From Phytophthora sp. 'mugwort' (Eukaryota; Oomycota; Peronosporomycetes; Peronosporales; Peronosporaceae): DNA of 64,000 bases. Shown in pieces: positions 1-11,381 of the stretch. A program made the translations under genes and the position numbers. Positions within the stretch are counted from its first letter, which is position 1, and each line of letters opens with the position of its first letter. The stretch is from assembly GCA_033558025.1 (NCBI GenBank), contig JAUCEF010000016.1:124001-188000 (forward strand), read 5' to 3'. The notes under the pieces were generated by a model, which was not told where the DNA came from, did not search any database, and worked only from the letters and a program-made list of their open reading frames with translations.

Positions 1-3000
1 TTACTGTCCTAGCGGTGGACAATTATGACTTGATCCTGGGCATGCCCTGGCTCGAGAAACGTGAGCCATGGATCGATTGGCGAAACAAAGCCATCGAGGC
101 CAGCCGCCCGCAGTTACTGGCAGAGCATTGGTGAGCCATGTTCCCACTTCTGCCAGGAACTGGGGCGTCCGATAGGGGTGCCGGGATGCAAGAGCATCCA
201 GTGAATTTTTGGGAGATGCCGACGTATTGAGCGACTCCCTAGAAGCGGTGGCAGCACAAGCTGCACCTGGTCGAGTGCGGCAGTCCTTGCAGGATAGCCC
301 TCGATCCCCGCCGGAATCTAGACCGGTGGCTGAGGTTTCAAGAATGGCGGTGCCCGGAGGCACCGACTAGTTGGGTAACCTAGGTCCACACCAAGTCACT
401 CAGACAGAAACTGGCGAGGAAGGCGCTAGGCACTTCCTGTGTGGGTAGCCATGTTCCACATCGAGTCACCCAGACAGAAATTGGCGAGGAAGGCGCAGAA
501 TGCTTTGGACGTCGTCAATGAGACGTCCACAGACGTGGGTAACGAAGGACCACGTCACGGTCTCCGTCGACAACATAATCGACACCACAAGTCAAGTCTG
601 AAGTCATTTCAGACTGGAGTCGCTTCAAGCGACTCGGGACCCAGGGCCCTGGCTCTTCTGACACGGCCAGTCGAAGGGTGTTATCGCATCCTCGACGGCG
701 GGACCGGCCATCGGGTCAAGGCAGGCGGCATCCAGCTAGAGCCGCTGCCAGAGGTGTCAGAGCTCCTGAACCTCGAAGAGTTGACGCCGACAGATTTCCT
801 GGCCGACCTGAAGGCAGGAGAAATCGCGGAGGTGGTACTCTTTAAGCAACAGCCCACCCCAGATGAATTGAATTCCTCCTCGGTTATGGACGAGAACGTC
901 CTATAGGCATTCTCCTCCCAGCGTTCTTCGCGCTTGGGTTCTGAGATTCTCAAGAACCCAAAGGATCCAGTGTATCCTTTGTTGAAGGAGTTCGAGGACG
1001 TGGTGTCCAAGGATCCACCGTCTCAACTCCCACCGGATCGTGGGATCAGGCCGAGATTGATCTCGTGCCGGTCACAAAGTACTGTGTCACCAGACAATTG
1101 CCACTGCCTCGAGAGCAGTGCGAGGTCATTGATGCCTTCTTCGCCGCAAAGGCAGGCATGGTGCGGGAATCAAAATCCCCGCACTCGACGCCAACCTTCT
1201 GCGTTCGGAAGCCGAACGGGAAGTGGCGTCTGGTTCATGCTTTTAATAAGCTGAATAGCGCAGCGGTGCCGGCCCAGACACCAATCCCACGAAAGGATGT
1301 GTTGTTAAACAACATGGCCGGGTGCGAGTTAGACAGTGCCCTGGATCTGGTGGACGGATACTACCAGATCCTGATGCACGAGAGCGACATCCCGCTCACC
1401 GCAGTGAGCACCCCGAGCGGTATGCTCTGGGAGTGGCTGGTGATGCCACACGGCCTGTCTAATGCCCCGGCGACGTCCAATCTCCTGGTCACGCAGTTGT
1501 TTAGACCACTGCGTGCGTTCGCACAGTCGTACTTCGACGACATCTTCTTCCATAGCCTTGCCGAGAGAGGCAAGACGGCCATGGAGGTGCATTTGGAGCA
1601 CCTCCATCGAGCGTTGGGGGTCATGAGAGCGAACAAGCCCTATCAGCATCGACAAGTGCGTCTTCGCGGCCCAAGAGATCAAAGTTCTCGGTTGCTTCGT
1701 TAGCAACGTCGGCGTTCGAGCCGACCCGGAGAAGATCAAGGCCATTTCGGCTTGGCCAACGCCAAGGTCCCAGAAGGACCTGAGGAATGGCTGGGCTTAG
1801 CTAACTACTTCCATAAGTACAGCGAAGGGTACGCGAGTCTGACTAGACCCTTGTCAGATCTTCTGAAGAAGGATGCCAACTGACACTGGGGGCGTGAGCA
1901 CCAGGATACCTTTGACAATGTCAAGGCAACCCTTCAGAGGGCGCCTGTCCTGGCACTGCCGGACGAGACGAAGCCGTTCAGCGTCGTTCGCGATACATCC
2001 GATAATGCAATCGGGTGTGTATTGCTGCAGCACAATGCAGCAGGACATGAACGAGTGATCCGTTTCAGTCCAGGCAGCTCAAGGCTGCCGAACGGAACTA
2101 CCCGTTCATGACAAAGAGCTGCTTGCCCTGAAGTACGCCCTTGTCAAGTTCCGGGCGCACCTCTTAGGCTCACAGCCCTTTGTGATCTACACAGATCACG
2201 CATCCTTACGGAGGCGACAAACTCGCCCCATCTGTCCCAAAGGTTGGCGAGGTGGCTATCCTTCTTCGCGGAATATAACTTCCGCGTCGAGTATAGGCCT
2301 GGCAAGCTCAACGTGCTTGCCGATGCGTTGTCACGCAGGCCAGACTATGCGCTGGCGAACATAAGTCGCGCCACGACCGATCTATATGATCAGATACGCA
2401 TGGCGTATCGGGGCGACGACACCCTGGCATCTTTGGTACGTTTCCTGACCGCTGGCAAGGAAGGTAAGGCCGAGTGGCTCACGCCACGTCAGAGAGCTCG
2501 GCTCCATCGATACGAGTGGGCCGATGGCCTACTCTACTATCGAGTGGTGCCCCATAACCCCCCTCGGGTAGTCGTTCCAAACGACGAGGATCTCAAGTTT
2601 AGCGCCCTACAGAAGGCGCACGGTGCGCCGTCCAGCGGTCACTTGGGCCGCGAGAAGACCTTCCAATCGGTCTCTCAGTACTTCTGGTGGGCCCACATGT
2701 ACAAGTGGGTCACAGTGTACGTGAAGACATGTGAAAATGTCAGCGGGTGAAACCCGCCGGGCACGCCTCGGCTCCTTTGCAGAGCCTGCACGTTCCAGCG
2801 GACTGCTGGAAGTCGATGGGTCTGGATTTCATCTTCGGACTTCCAGCTGACGGCCACGGAAACACCTGCATCCTGGTGTTCGTGTGCCGTCTGAGCAAGA
2901 TGGTGCATCTTGCTCCGGTCAAAGACACAGTGGCCGCGGAACAGGCTGCGAAGCTGTTCCTGGATGGTGTTTTCCGCCATCATGTCTGCCGGAGACAATT

Positions 3001-4488
3001 GTCTCGGATCGTGACCCGCGGTTTACCGCCGCGATCTGGCGAACGCTGTTCCAACTACTTGGAACGAGGTTGCACATGTCCACTGCCGATCATCCTCAGA
3101 CGATGGGCTGACGGAGCGTGTCAAACGAGTGCTTGAGGACACTTTACGCAGTGTCTGTGCGGAGGCTCCTCGCACTTGGTCAGAACGCCTGCCAGTAGTT
3201 GAGTTTGCACTCAACAATGCGGTTCATGCATCTACCGGGTATACCCCGCTCTATCTGAATGGCTTACGCCATCCACGGGTGCCGCTCACTTTGTGAGGCA
3301 ACACCCCGGCTTCAATTCTAAGTGGGGGAGAGGCTCGGAAAGCTCTTTCCTCCCAGGTCTCGGATATGAGACCGGCTTCCTTGCGGAAACAACTGGAGTC
3401 TTTTATAAACACCAGACTGAACGTAATCAGCCGTGTCCGTGATGCCATGGCAGCGGCACAGAACAAACAAAAGGAGTACTCTGACAAGAATGGAAGAGGA
3501 AACTTAAACGTATTTAATGTTGGGGATTTAGTCCTACTAGACACTAGGAACTTGCCACTCGCCACGGTAAGTCCGTTAAGAGCAACAAGCTGAAGCACCG
3601 CTTCATTGGACCCTTCGCGGTCCTGGCCAGGCATGGTGTGGCATATACCATTGACCTGCCTAAGTCGATGATGACTTACCCGACGTTCTACGTAGGCCGT
3701 CTGAAGCGGTACCATGGTCCACAGGGCTCACAGGCCCCAGCTCTACAAAGCGAGGCTGCGACCCTTCTCTCTGAGCGCGCCCAGAGTCAAAAGCCCAGGT
3801 CCCTTGCGGGGCCGCGGAAGGGGCTCTATCCAAAAGAACCCCGCATACCGCCGAGTATGAGCCATTGTGATACGGCTGGGAGTAGCAGGAGGCGCCCCCG
3901 CCTGGGGCACAGGCCGCAGGAGGTGCCGAACGACAGACAACGCCCGTTGGACTCGGTCCATGGACGCCCAAAAGGAATCCTGACATTGAAAAGTCTCGTC
4001 CACGTCATTAGTACGACGGCCGACCCGTCCTTCAAGGGCCGACAAGTCATTGGCCAGTCGATTCACGTCGTCACGAATCGGTCCAAGGACCCCAGCACTC
4101 CCAGCCTGGGCGGCAGCAACCCCGCCCTCACCAAGTCCAAGCGCAACCTCAAGCGCAAGGACTCGACAACGAAGAGCGGTGTCTTCAACGACTCGAGGTG
4201 GGGTCGAAGGCGGCACACCAGGTCCTGAGCTGGACCGGAGGGGCGGCGCCTCATACTCGTGCTCGTTCGAATGCACCACCGCCTCTCCTAGACCGTAATG
4301 AGGAGACCCACTACCACGTGGAAGGTGTGCTCCAGGAGCGGCGTGTTCACGGGAAGCGCCAGCTCCGCGTGAAGTGGAGGGGGTACTCGGAAGCTGAGTG
4401 CTCCTGGGAGTCGTACGAACGGCTCCAGGCTGACTGCCAGAAGGCTATCGCGATCTGGGAACAGAATCGGCGGCGGCTTCGTAAGTAG
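1..4488 (+). pseudogene. Degenerate gypsy pol: protease end, RT, RNase H, integrase, chromodomain
   Basis: Domains are read in several frames. At 1-110 is the C-terminal end of the retropepsin (YDLILGMPWLE). At 1065-1640 is the RT, with PNGKWRLVHAFNKLN and the active-site motif SYFDDIF. RNase H remnants and the connection domain lie at 1700-2340 (VLADALSRRPDY at the end). The integrase zinc-binding region is at about 2600-2745 and the catalytic core at 2800-3290, split between frames. The integrase C-terminus is at 3590-3715 (YPTFYVGRLKRYH) and a chromodomain at 4300-4480 (RVKWRGYSEAECSWESYE). Frame changes near 1640, 1790, 2745 and 3110-3130 and an in-frame TGA near 1878 break it. A spacer of about 600 bases between integrase and chromodomain has poor plus-strand coding character. 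Confidence 0.9.
374..500 (+). repeat. Two copies of a 72-bp tandem repeat inside gypsy pol (copy A)
   Basis: Units beginning GGGTAACC...TCCACA and ending near CACTTCCTGTG occur at about 374-441 and 442-500. The second breaks off after AAGGCGCAGAATGC. The same repeat is expanded to about 3.5 units in copy B at 33104-33357. The period of 72 bases keeps the reading frame (24 codons). Confidence 0.7.
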
Positions 4489-5815
4489 TTCGGGCTTTCT
4501 TGCCCGAACGGGGTGTGATCGTAGAGCCAAGACCATACCCGCTCTCATCACGAGCGCTAGAAACGGAATGCTTCTGCAATTCTCGAGAAGGCTGCCGTTT
4601 GCCTACCACATAGGCGAACTCAATACGCAGATCTCGGAGGTCAAGGATGGCCTCCAGGGTGAGATCCTGCCGGAGCACCTCGAGTTGTCATTGCGAGCAG
4701 CGCGTAGCGGCCCACTCCAAAAGACGGCCTCGCCCTCTTGGAAAGAATCACAGTGTGGGGGCATCACGGCTGGATAGCCCCACACAAGTCGCAGTCCCGA
4801 CCGGAGCTCTGGCTTCTTTCGCCGGCTCGTGAACTCCTTGAGCGGGATGTTGTGCGGTGCGGAGCACGCACCGAGCGATGCTCACGTTTTGGAGCAGGGG
4901 CTGCTTGGCCACCAGGTGGCGCTCATAAGCGCCCCGAGAAGATCGCCCGCCGAGAAACAGGCGAGGGGGTTGGAGTTGCCATGTAGGCGTCGGCCCCGTG
5001 GGACTCCTCAGGAGGAAAGTGCCCGGGAGGGTAAGGCGGCCCCCCACGAATAGGTGAAGAGTACTTCACAGGCGACCGTGTCGCCGGGGCCCGCACTCCC
5101 TTATGACGAGCTGCATGGTACTCCGACTATGCCCGTCGAGATCGTTGGAGATCTCTCGGCCGATTTGGCCCTCTTCCTCCTCGTCGGAAGAAGAACTGAA
5201 GAGGCCCTTGTTCGTGAGCGTGAGGGTTCCATACCCTTCACGGATAGGAGACCTGGAAGCAGCCCACCGCTTACGGCTGACTTCCGAGGCTGCTGCAGCC
5301 TTAGCAGCCTTAACGCGGGCAGTTGCATCGGCGAGCGTCAGGTTCTTGACCGGAGAACAAGGTTTCTCTTTGTCCACCTTGGGTGAGCGCGGGCTCCCCT
5401 GACGCTCCGGCGTTTTCGGCGCGTCGCTGTCGTCGCCGTTATGGCTAGACAGCGGGGTACGGGATCCAAGCGAGTCCGACTGACTCGGGTCGCCGCCAGA
5501 CCCCTTGACGAACGGGATTTCGTTGTGGCCCCAGGAGATGGGAGACTTGTCCGAGTTCTCCTCATAGTACACGAGGAGCTCAGGGTCCTCCTCAGGCGGT
5601 TCCGGTGCCTTGGGGGTCACCTTGGATGCCACCTTGGTGGATTCCTTAGCGGTCGAGCCTTTGCCAGACAGCTTAGAGCTCTTAGTGGAAGCCGAGAAGA
5701 AGGAGAGCACGCGGAAGTGCTCGGGCTCAAAAGGAAATGAGCCGGCTGTGGAAATCAACCGCAGCGAAGTCGATGTAATACGACTTGGAGAGTAAAGGCG
5801 GCGATTTCCTTTCAC
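3743..5815 (-). other. Antisense coding-looking region between integrase and 3' LTR of gypsy copy A
   Basis: On the minus strand, open stretches at 5815-5066 (249 codons), 4678-4445 and 4279-3743 read like real protein. The first is Ser/Pro/acid-rich, with SSSSDEEEEG near its end and a charged alanine-rich helix. The last has heptad-like leucines and valines (RDDVNRLANDLSALEGRV), suggesting a coiled coil. The plus strand of the same stretch lacks comparable composition except for the chromodomain at 4300-4480. The longest frame has no ATG: its first codon is GTG and a stop lies at 5845. A possible splice acceptor (TTTCCACAG) sits near 5743. I recognise no known family. It could be an antisense accessory ORF of the element, an inverted fragment of another element's gag, or chance. 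Confidence 0.4.
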
Positions 5816-5857
5816 TCGCCCTGGATGGTCGGTAAACCGAACCTAAGTGGGGGAGGA

Positions 5858-6221
5858 TGTAGCGGGGTTACATGAAGAGTGCCAAGTCACTCTTCAGAGC
5901 AGGTGTACCCAAGTACACTAAGTGATGTAGCTAAGCATCACTATGACGTCGACAATAATGACGTCATGGATAGGTACCACAGATATGGTACAAAGACCTC
6001 AGAGCCACTCAATAGGATAACATCAAGTACTTGATAGGTGACTAATAGTTAGAATGTAGACACATTAAAAGTGGTCACCTATAAATATATTCAGTCTTAA
6101 ATCTACCCAACTTTGGTAACAGTCCCACAGGCCAGGGACTAGAGAACTGCCGTTCACTGAGAGTTTGTATACTGTCTGGAAGTCTCACTTCCTGTACGCA
6201 AGTGTTGTGTCCCCCGCCACA
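5858..6221 (+). repeat. 3' LTR of gypsy copy A
   Basis: It starts TGTAGCGGGGTTACA right after a polypurine tract and ends CCGCCACA (TG...CA ends). It is collinear with the 5' LTR of copy B at 31022-31373. It contains a TATA-like box (TATAAATATAT, 6080-6090) and the CRE-like palindrome TGACGTCA at 5959-5966, with a second half site just upstream. The two LTRs differ by point changes, short indels and about 20 bases missing near the 5' end of copy B, so they are not from one recent insertion. Confidence 0.9.
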
Positions 6222-6905
6222 GATATCCTCGCTTGCACACGCCCATTTACGACCTTATTATAATTTCCATACCAAAAATAATCCACCCATCGAAGTTAGC
6301 CCACAGACACGCTACGACCTGAAACTGCACACGCAGTTAGATTACATACCTATATAGATGAATACGAAAGCACAGCGTCGTCGTTGTGGTCATCGCAAAG
6401 ATATCTCCGTGCGCGTGACCAGTTGCCAACAGCTTATTTGACTGTGTGTGATAGAAGATGTGCTTTGTATTACCGTACACACTTTTCTAAGGACACCTAC
6501 GCTACTTTCGGTAATTACCGGTTACCGGAGCGTCATTTTTGGAGTGTGGTACCCTGTACCGGTACCTGACCTGTCCACTATAAGCGGAGGAAGTCGGTAC
6601 TAACATCACGAAAGAAACACGAAGCACCCAATATAATGGTATTAAACGACTGATTTAATCCATCCAACCTTGTTGAAGGCACCCAGTAATGGCAATTTGG
6701 CGTAGCGCGTCACGGGTTCGACTAGATGACGAAACGGAGACTGCAACCGGTAGCATTACCGGTTTTCATAGATGGGTTCGCATTTGTGGGGCTGACGTGA
6801 ATTGTGTGGTTGGTGAGTATCTTCCCACTCCTTGGAGCCGTGCTTGCCAGAACACAATTTGAGCCGCGCCCCGCAAACGCTTTAACCCGCTTGAACCTAT
6901 CCACA
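6222..6905. other. Gene-free stretch upstream of elongase 1, with clustered ACCGGT palindromes
   Basis: No coding region is convincing here. The hexamer palindrome ACCGGT occurs at 6517, 6558, 6746 and 6758, 390 to 145 bases before the elongase ATG. I saw no clear oomycete initiator. This is presumably the promoter region of the elongase, left downstream of the gypsy LTR. Confidence 0.5.
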
Positions 6906-8007
6906 ATGGCCGCTGAGCTTTGGGCTAGCTACAAGCAATGGGCGGACGCCCAGGAGACGCTCTTCCTGGATTGGGCTGACCCATCGGGCCAGTACAAGCT
7001 GTCGCCTATGCAGAACCTGCCCGGAGCCGATTTCGCCACGGCCTTCGCCATCTGCGTCGCCTACGTCTCCTTCGTCGTCATCGGCACGGTGTGTTAGTCA
7101 GGCTCTGATTAGATTTCGATGGTGCAGCCGATCTAACCAACACGTTTCTCCAATCGCTACCACGCTTCTGTCTCATCCAGGTTATCATGAAGGCTGGCGT
7201 CCCGGCCATCAAGACCAGCCCGCTGCAGTTTATTTACAACCCTCTGCAGGTCGTGCTGTGCTCGTACATGTGCATGGAAGCAGGCATTCTCGCCTATCGC
7301 AACGTACGTCTTCACCATTTCTACGGTCGTGTGAAACCTGCATCACACTCATCGTGCGCACATCGTCTAACCATTGCTTCGATATTCTCCAGAGCTATTC
7401 GGCCACGCCGTGTAACGCGTTCAGCGCGGATAAGCCCATCATGGGCAACGTGATGTACATGTTCTACCTGTCCAAGATTCTCGACTTCTTTGACACGATC
7501 TTCATCGTCCTTGGCAAGAAGTGGAAGCAGCTTTCCTTCCTGCACGTGTACCACCACCTGACCATCTTTGCGGTGAGTGATCTGCCGTTGTAGTTGAGCT
7601 GCAGTAAAGCCGAGCCGAAAACGTCTAACGCGCTGTGCTTGCTTGCTTGCCGTTTGATATAGATCTACTTTATGAACTTCCGCGTAGCCTACGACGGCGA
7701 CATTTACGCCACGATCATCCTGAACGGCTTCATCCACACTATCATGTACATGTACTACTTCGTGAGCGCGCACACGCGAGACATCTGGTGGAAGAAATAC
7801 CTCACGGCCATGCAGCTGATTCAGTTCGTAACGATGAACTTGCAGGGATACCTCATGGTGTCTCGCTCATGTGAAAACTTCCCCCATAAGGTGCCGGTCA
7901 TCTACCTCGTCTACATCCAGTCGCTCTTCTGGCTGTTCATGAACTTCTTCATCAAGTCATACTGCTCGAAGCCGCGCAAGTCGTCCAACAAGAAGAAGAC
8001 GCAATAG
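6906..8007 (+). CDS. Polyunsaturated fatty acid elongase 1 (ELO family), four exons
   Basis: Exons are 6906-7088, 7181-7303, 7393-7572 and 7663-8007, all introns phase 0 (89-92 bases), giving 276 residues. It should be the ER condensing enzyme (3-ketoacyl-CoA synthase) that adds two carbons from malonyl-CoA to acyl-CoA. The ELO histidine box HVYHH sits in KQLSFLHVYHH, with the Q five residues upstream typical of PUFA elongases. Also present are KILDFFDTIFIVLGKKWKQ and MYMYYF, several hydrophobic helices and a C-terminal KKTQ fitting the KKXX ER-retrieval signal. The ATG was chosen because the paralogue at 10269 starts at the same place (AELWASYKQWAD versus SALFESYKQWAD). Substrate (C18 or C20, delta-5, -6 or -9 type) cannot be decided from sequence. 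Confidence 0.95.
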
Positions 8008-8880
8008 AGAGCAGGCCTCGAAACCTGCTCGTAGATGACGCCGGCCCAATGCCTCGCCTTATGCGACCTTGTCGAGGTTTACGGCTGTAGTTGTTGGGGT
8101 GCTGTTTATTGTGTGCGAACACTTTGAAATCAATACAACGGCAACGAGAGTAGGTAACTGCTCTTGCGGCTTTTATCAGCTAAAAGTGCACCGTTTCGTA
8201 CTGAAGGTGAATCCTAATTTTTAGTTGTACCTTGCTAGCGGGTATGGTCTGGCTTGCTGCTTCGCTGCCAGGGAGGGCGAACACTCCCCCAGCAATGCGG
8301 CGAGCGCTTTGTTCAGTGTTCGATCCCGAAATATGTCACCTTCGAGCGACATAGTGGCATACTTCAGCCGAGAACATGGAAATGGCGGGCTGCCAAGCGT
8401 CTGGAGACTCTCCAGTGGAGAGTATGCGGTGTGGCATGTGACCACCGCCGGTAATCCCGTGGGTGCGGAGGCGTTGCGATGTGAGGTGTACAGCGTGAAG
8501 CGGTCTCCTCCTGTCGAACTTGATACGGCGCAGCTGGCTCCCGGATCGCTGTAGCTGATCGGCGGCTTTTATGTCTGGCCCGCGTCTGCCCCAAGTACGT
8601 GGCACTACCTCTGGCAGCCAGCGTTTGACAGGATTCGCTCCGAAAATGCAGTGCACTTCAACTTGGCAGCTATGTAAATCGTCCAGCGGATCTTGATGTT
8701 CGTTAAGCAGACGTCCATCAGCCAATCAGAACCTGCCACCGACACCATGGGACACTTTTACGCGTCGTGCTGTTGTTGCGCACCACCGCCGGCCGGTGAG
8801 CGCGGTGCACAGTGGTGTGTATAATATAGGCCCTGAAAAAGCCAGGCCTTGGATGTGCGCGCTCAAACTTTGAGTTTTTT
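8008..8880. other. Intergenic stretch without a convincing gene
   Basis: It holds the 3' flank of elongase 1 (AATACAACGG near 8132 may lie near the polyadenylation site). A 109-codon open frame at 8225-8554 matches no family I recognise. Confidence 0.5.
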
Positions 8881-9230
8881 TTGCAAAATCGCGCGTACAT
8901 GTACGGCAAGCTGGCGCTGCACAGTGCAGCCTGCACTGCAATTAGTGCAACGACTTCCCCCGAACCCGGAAGGACTGCGTGGATCGACACCGCGATTGGT
9001 GCCGAGGCTGTGGCTGGCTCAGACAATGTCGAACCAATACCGAGTTGGATAAAGCCTTACGCGAGGAGATTTGGGTCCCAAGTTGGGAGGGTCAAAACTG
9101 ATCGAGAACAGCGTCGGTTGCTGCGCGAGCTGCTCGAAGAATTCCGAGATATGTTTGTGGAGACGTCAAGTAGACCCCTGGTCGAACGAACATCATAGAG
9201 TTTTCGGTCATTTTCCTGTGGCACTGACTG
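8881..9230 (+). pseudogene. Fragment of a gypsy pol (protease-RT linker)
   Basis: The frame contains RRLLRELLEEFRDMFVETSS, the usual acidic stretch just before the RT of Ty3/gypsy polyproteins. A shift to the next frame at about 9180 continues with RTNIIEFSV, which matches what normally follows. No RT is found downstream, so this is a short relic. It lies between the two elongase copies. Confidence 0.5.
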
Positions 9231-10194
9231 CTGTGTTACCCTCTTAAAGAATACTATATAAAATAAGCTTAGTTCGGGCACGCGAAAGCCGAGTCACCTG
9301 GCGGTCAAGGTTTAATACGTAGTAATACGCACACAATTTCCCTGTGCAGAAATCGCCAGTTAGTTTGTATCCATCGCTGCCGGCTGTTCCGGTTCAAACT
9401 TTCATAGTGCGGACCGAAACTCCGACAATCTATACAGTGAGCACAAATGGATCCCTCTCTGCACTCCTTCACCCCTGCGTGTATCCGAGCGGCAACCAGG
9501 CAACAAGGCAACCTGGCAACAAGGTGAAGGTCACCGTGACCTGCATCATGCAGTGCATGGTACAGGCTGGATTCATTCCTCCAGTGCGACACGCTGTTGC
9601 TCTGGAGTCTGCAGTGCAGACTCACATATAGGAGCACAGGCGAAAGCCCGATTGCACCGTCCGCTGCAAGGGTGCAGCAGTCACCCCTCGCATTGCGGCT
9701 CCTGAAGGTCAGCCGCCGCTCCTGTCGATACGCGGCGTGCGGCTGCTACTTGGAATGCCGCAACACGTACCCGTAAGTGCGCATGGGCCAGTCGATACTG
9801 ACGCTAAACCCCACGAAGTTGGCGATCGGCTCTTCCAAGTAAGCCTTTGCTATCGAGAGCGACGCCATTGCTCGCGACGCCGTTGCTCGCGACGACGTGT
9901 CAGACTTGATGTTGAGGAGTGGCCCATAGCGCAGGTTGGCCCGGCGTTGTTTCTTACGTGACTCGTTTATGGTCTGAAAACCTTTGGCATTCGATACCTC
10001 TTCGTAACAGATCGGTGTCAGTGCTGCTGGTAGAAAATGTGACTACAAAAGACAAGTCAATACGAGGGCAAAATCAGGCGAGCCTGTCAAAACTGATCTG
10101 CTGACACCCTCGACGTGCGCTTTGAATGGCCGCCAGCCCAGTGACCGGTATCATGCCGGACCTTTGCAGCCTTGCCCCCCCTCGAGTGCCCGAG
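9231..10194. other. Intergenic stretch upstream of elongase 2
   Basis: Nothing with clear coding character. Short direct repeats occur at about 9489-9525 (GGCAACAAGG/GGCAACCTGG) and 9865-9897 (two CGACGCCNTTGCTCG units). Confidence 0.4.
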
Positions 10195-10209
10195 TCACTT
10201 CCGCTTTGG
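10195..10209 (+). promoter_or_regulatory. Oomycete-type initiator upstream of elongase 2
   Basis: TCACTTCCGCTTTGG resembles the oomycete Inr (TCAYTYYNCAWTTT) and lies 60-74 bases before the ATG at 10269. The predicted start site is the A at 10197. Confidence 0.5.
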
Positions 10210-10268
10210 TGCCACAACGCGATCGGCCTCACCCCGCAAGACTCCAGCAACACAGCAGCAGATCGACG

Positions 10269-11381
10269 ATGGCTAGCGCACTCTTTGAGAGCTATAAGCA
10301 GTGGGCCGACGGCATGGACACCATGCTCATGGACTGGGTCGACCCCACCCTGCGCTACCGCCTCTCGCCCATGCAAGACTACTTCCTCGCCGACTTTGGT
10401 ACCGTCTTCGCGGTCTGCATCGGTTACCTTACGTTTGTGGTGGTGGCCACGGTACGTTCGTCCTCCCGTTTGCGATTACACGCGCTAAACCTGCACGAGC
10501 GCTGACCATTCGCCTGTGCATGCCTGTATTCATTACCGCCTGCAGCTCGTCATGAAGTCGGGTGTGCCCGCGCTCAACACGGCCCCGCTGCAGTTCATCT
10601 ACAACCCGATTCAAGTCGTGTTGTGCTCCTACATGACTGTTGAGGCCATCCTGCAGGCTCGCCGCAACGTACGTACCCTGCCACGGGGATTTCCCCCTTG
10701 CCTGGAGCCCGCCAGCTGACATATTCCCTCCTTTTTTCCCGTTTGCAGGACTACTCGGCTACCCCATGCAATGCCTTCAACCACGAGAACCCTGTCATGG
10801 GCAACCTCATGTACATCTTCTACCTTTCCAAGGTGCTCGACTTCTGCGACACCTTCTTCATCGTCATGGGCAAGAAGTGGAAACAGCTCTCAGTGCTCCA
10901 CGTGTACCACCACGTCACCGTCTTCTTTGTAAGTCCTTTTCTGCTCCGCTTGCCATGCCTTAAGGGTCTCGCAGCACACCAAGGGAAACTGACCTGGATG
11001 CATTTTGCGGGTTTCTATCGTGTCTAGTGCTACTGGGCCAACTTCCGCACGTCCTACGACGGCGACCTCTACATGACCATTGTGCTCAATGGCGGCGTGC
11101 ATGCGATCATGTACATGTACTACTTCGTGAGCTCGCACACGCGCGAGATCTGGTGGAAGCCTTACCTAACGACGGTCCAGATGATCCAGTTCCTGCTCAT
11201 GAACGCCCAGGGTTACCTCATGGTCTCGCGCACGTGTCCTGGCATGCCCTACAAGATTTCCGTCATGTACCTCATCTACGTGCAGTCGCTGTTCTGGCTC
11301 TTCATGAACTTCTTTATTGTGAACTACTGCCTGAGCTCGCGGAAGCCCAATGCTGTCGAGGCCGAGAAGAAGACGCTGTAA
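10269..11381 (+). CDS. Polyunsaturated fatty acid elongase 2 (ELO family), four exons
   Basis: Exons are 10269-10451, 10546-10668, 10749-10928 and 11028-11381 (279 residues). The first three exons have exactly the same lengths as in elongase 1 (183, 123 and 180 bases) and the introns sit at the same codons, so this is a tandem duplicate. Conserved motifs are KVLDFCDTFFIVMGKKWKQ, the histidine box LHVYHHVT, MYMYYFVSSHTREIWWKPY and a C-terminal KKTL (KKXX, ER retrieval). The role is chain elongation of acyl-CoA in the ER. Substrate preference may differ between the copies: N-terminal positions and the loop after the histidine box (CYWANFRTS versus IYFMNFRVA) have diverged. Confidence 0.95.

Larger units (their letters stand above)
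1..6221 (+). mobile_element. Ty3/gypsy chromovirus-type LTR retrotransposon, 3' part (copy A)
   Basis: This is the 3' portion of a decayed LTR retrotransposon that runs in from the left edge. The order is end of protease, reverse transcriptase, RNase H, integrase, chromodomain, a long 3' spacer, a polypurine tract at about 5845-5857 (AAGTGGGGGAGGA) and the 3' LTR. That order and the C-terminal chromodomain are those of Ty3/gypsy chromoviruses. The first 480 bases match 32732-33250, where a second copy of the family lies in the same orientation. Frameshifts and stops in pol show it is not autonomous. The LTR ends about 685 bases upstream of the first elongase gene. Confidence 0.93.

Noticed and set aside
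6700..6730. tRNA B-box-like GGGTTCGACTAG
   Set aside because: No matching A-box or cloverleaf around it.
8225..8554. 109-codon frame between the elongases
   Set aside because: No recognisable domain, no initiator and no codon character like that of its neighbours; similar-sized frames occur on both strands there.
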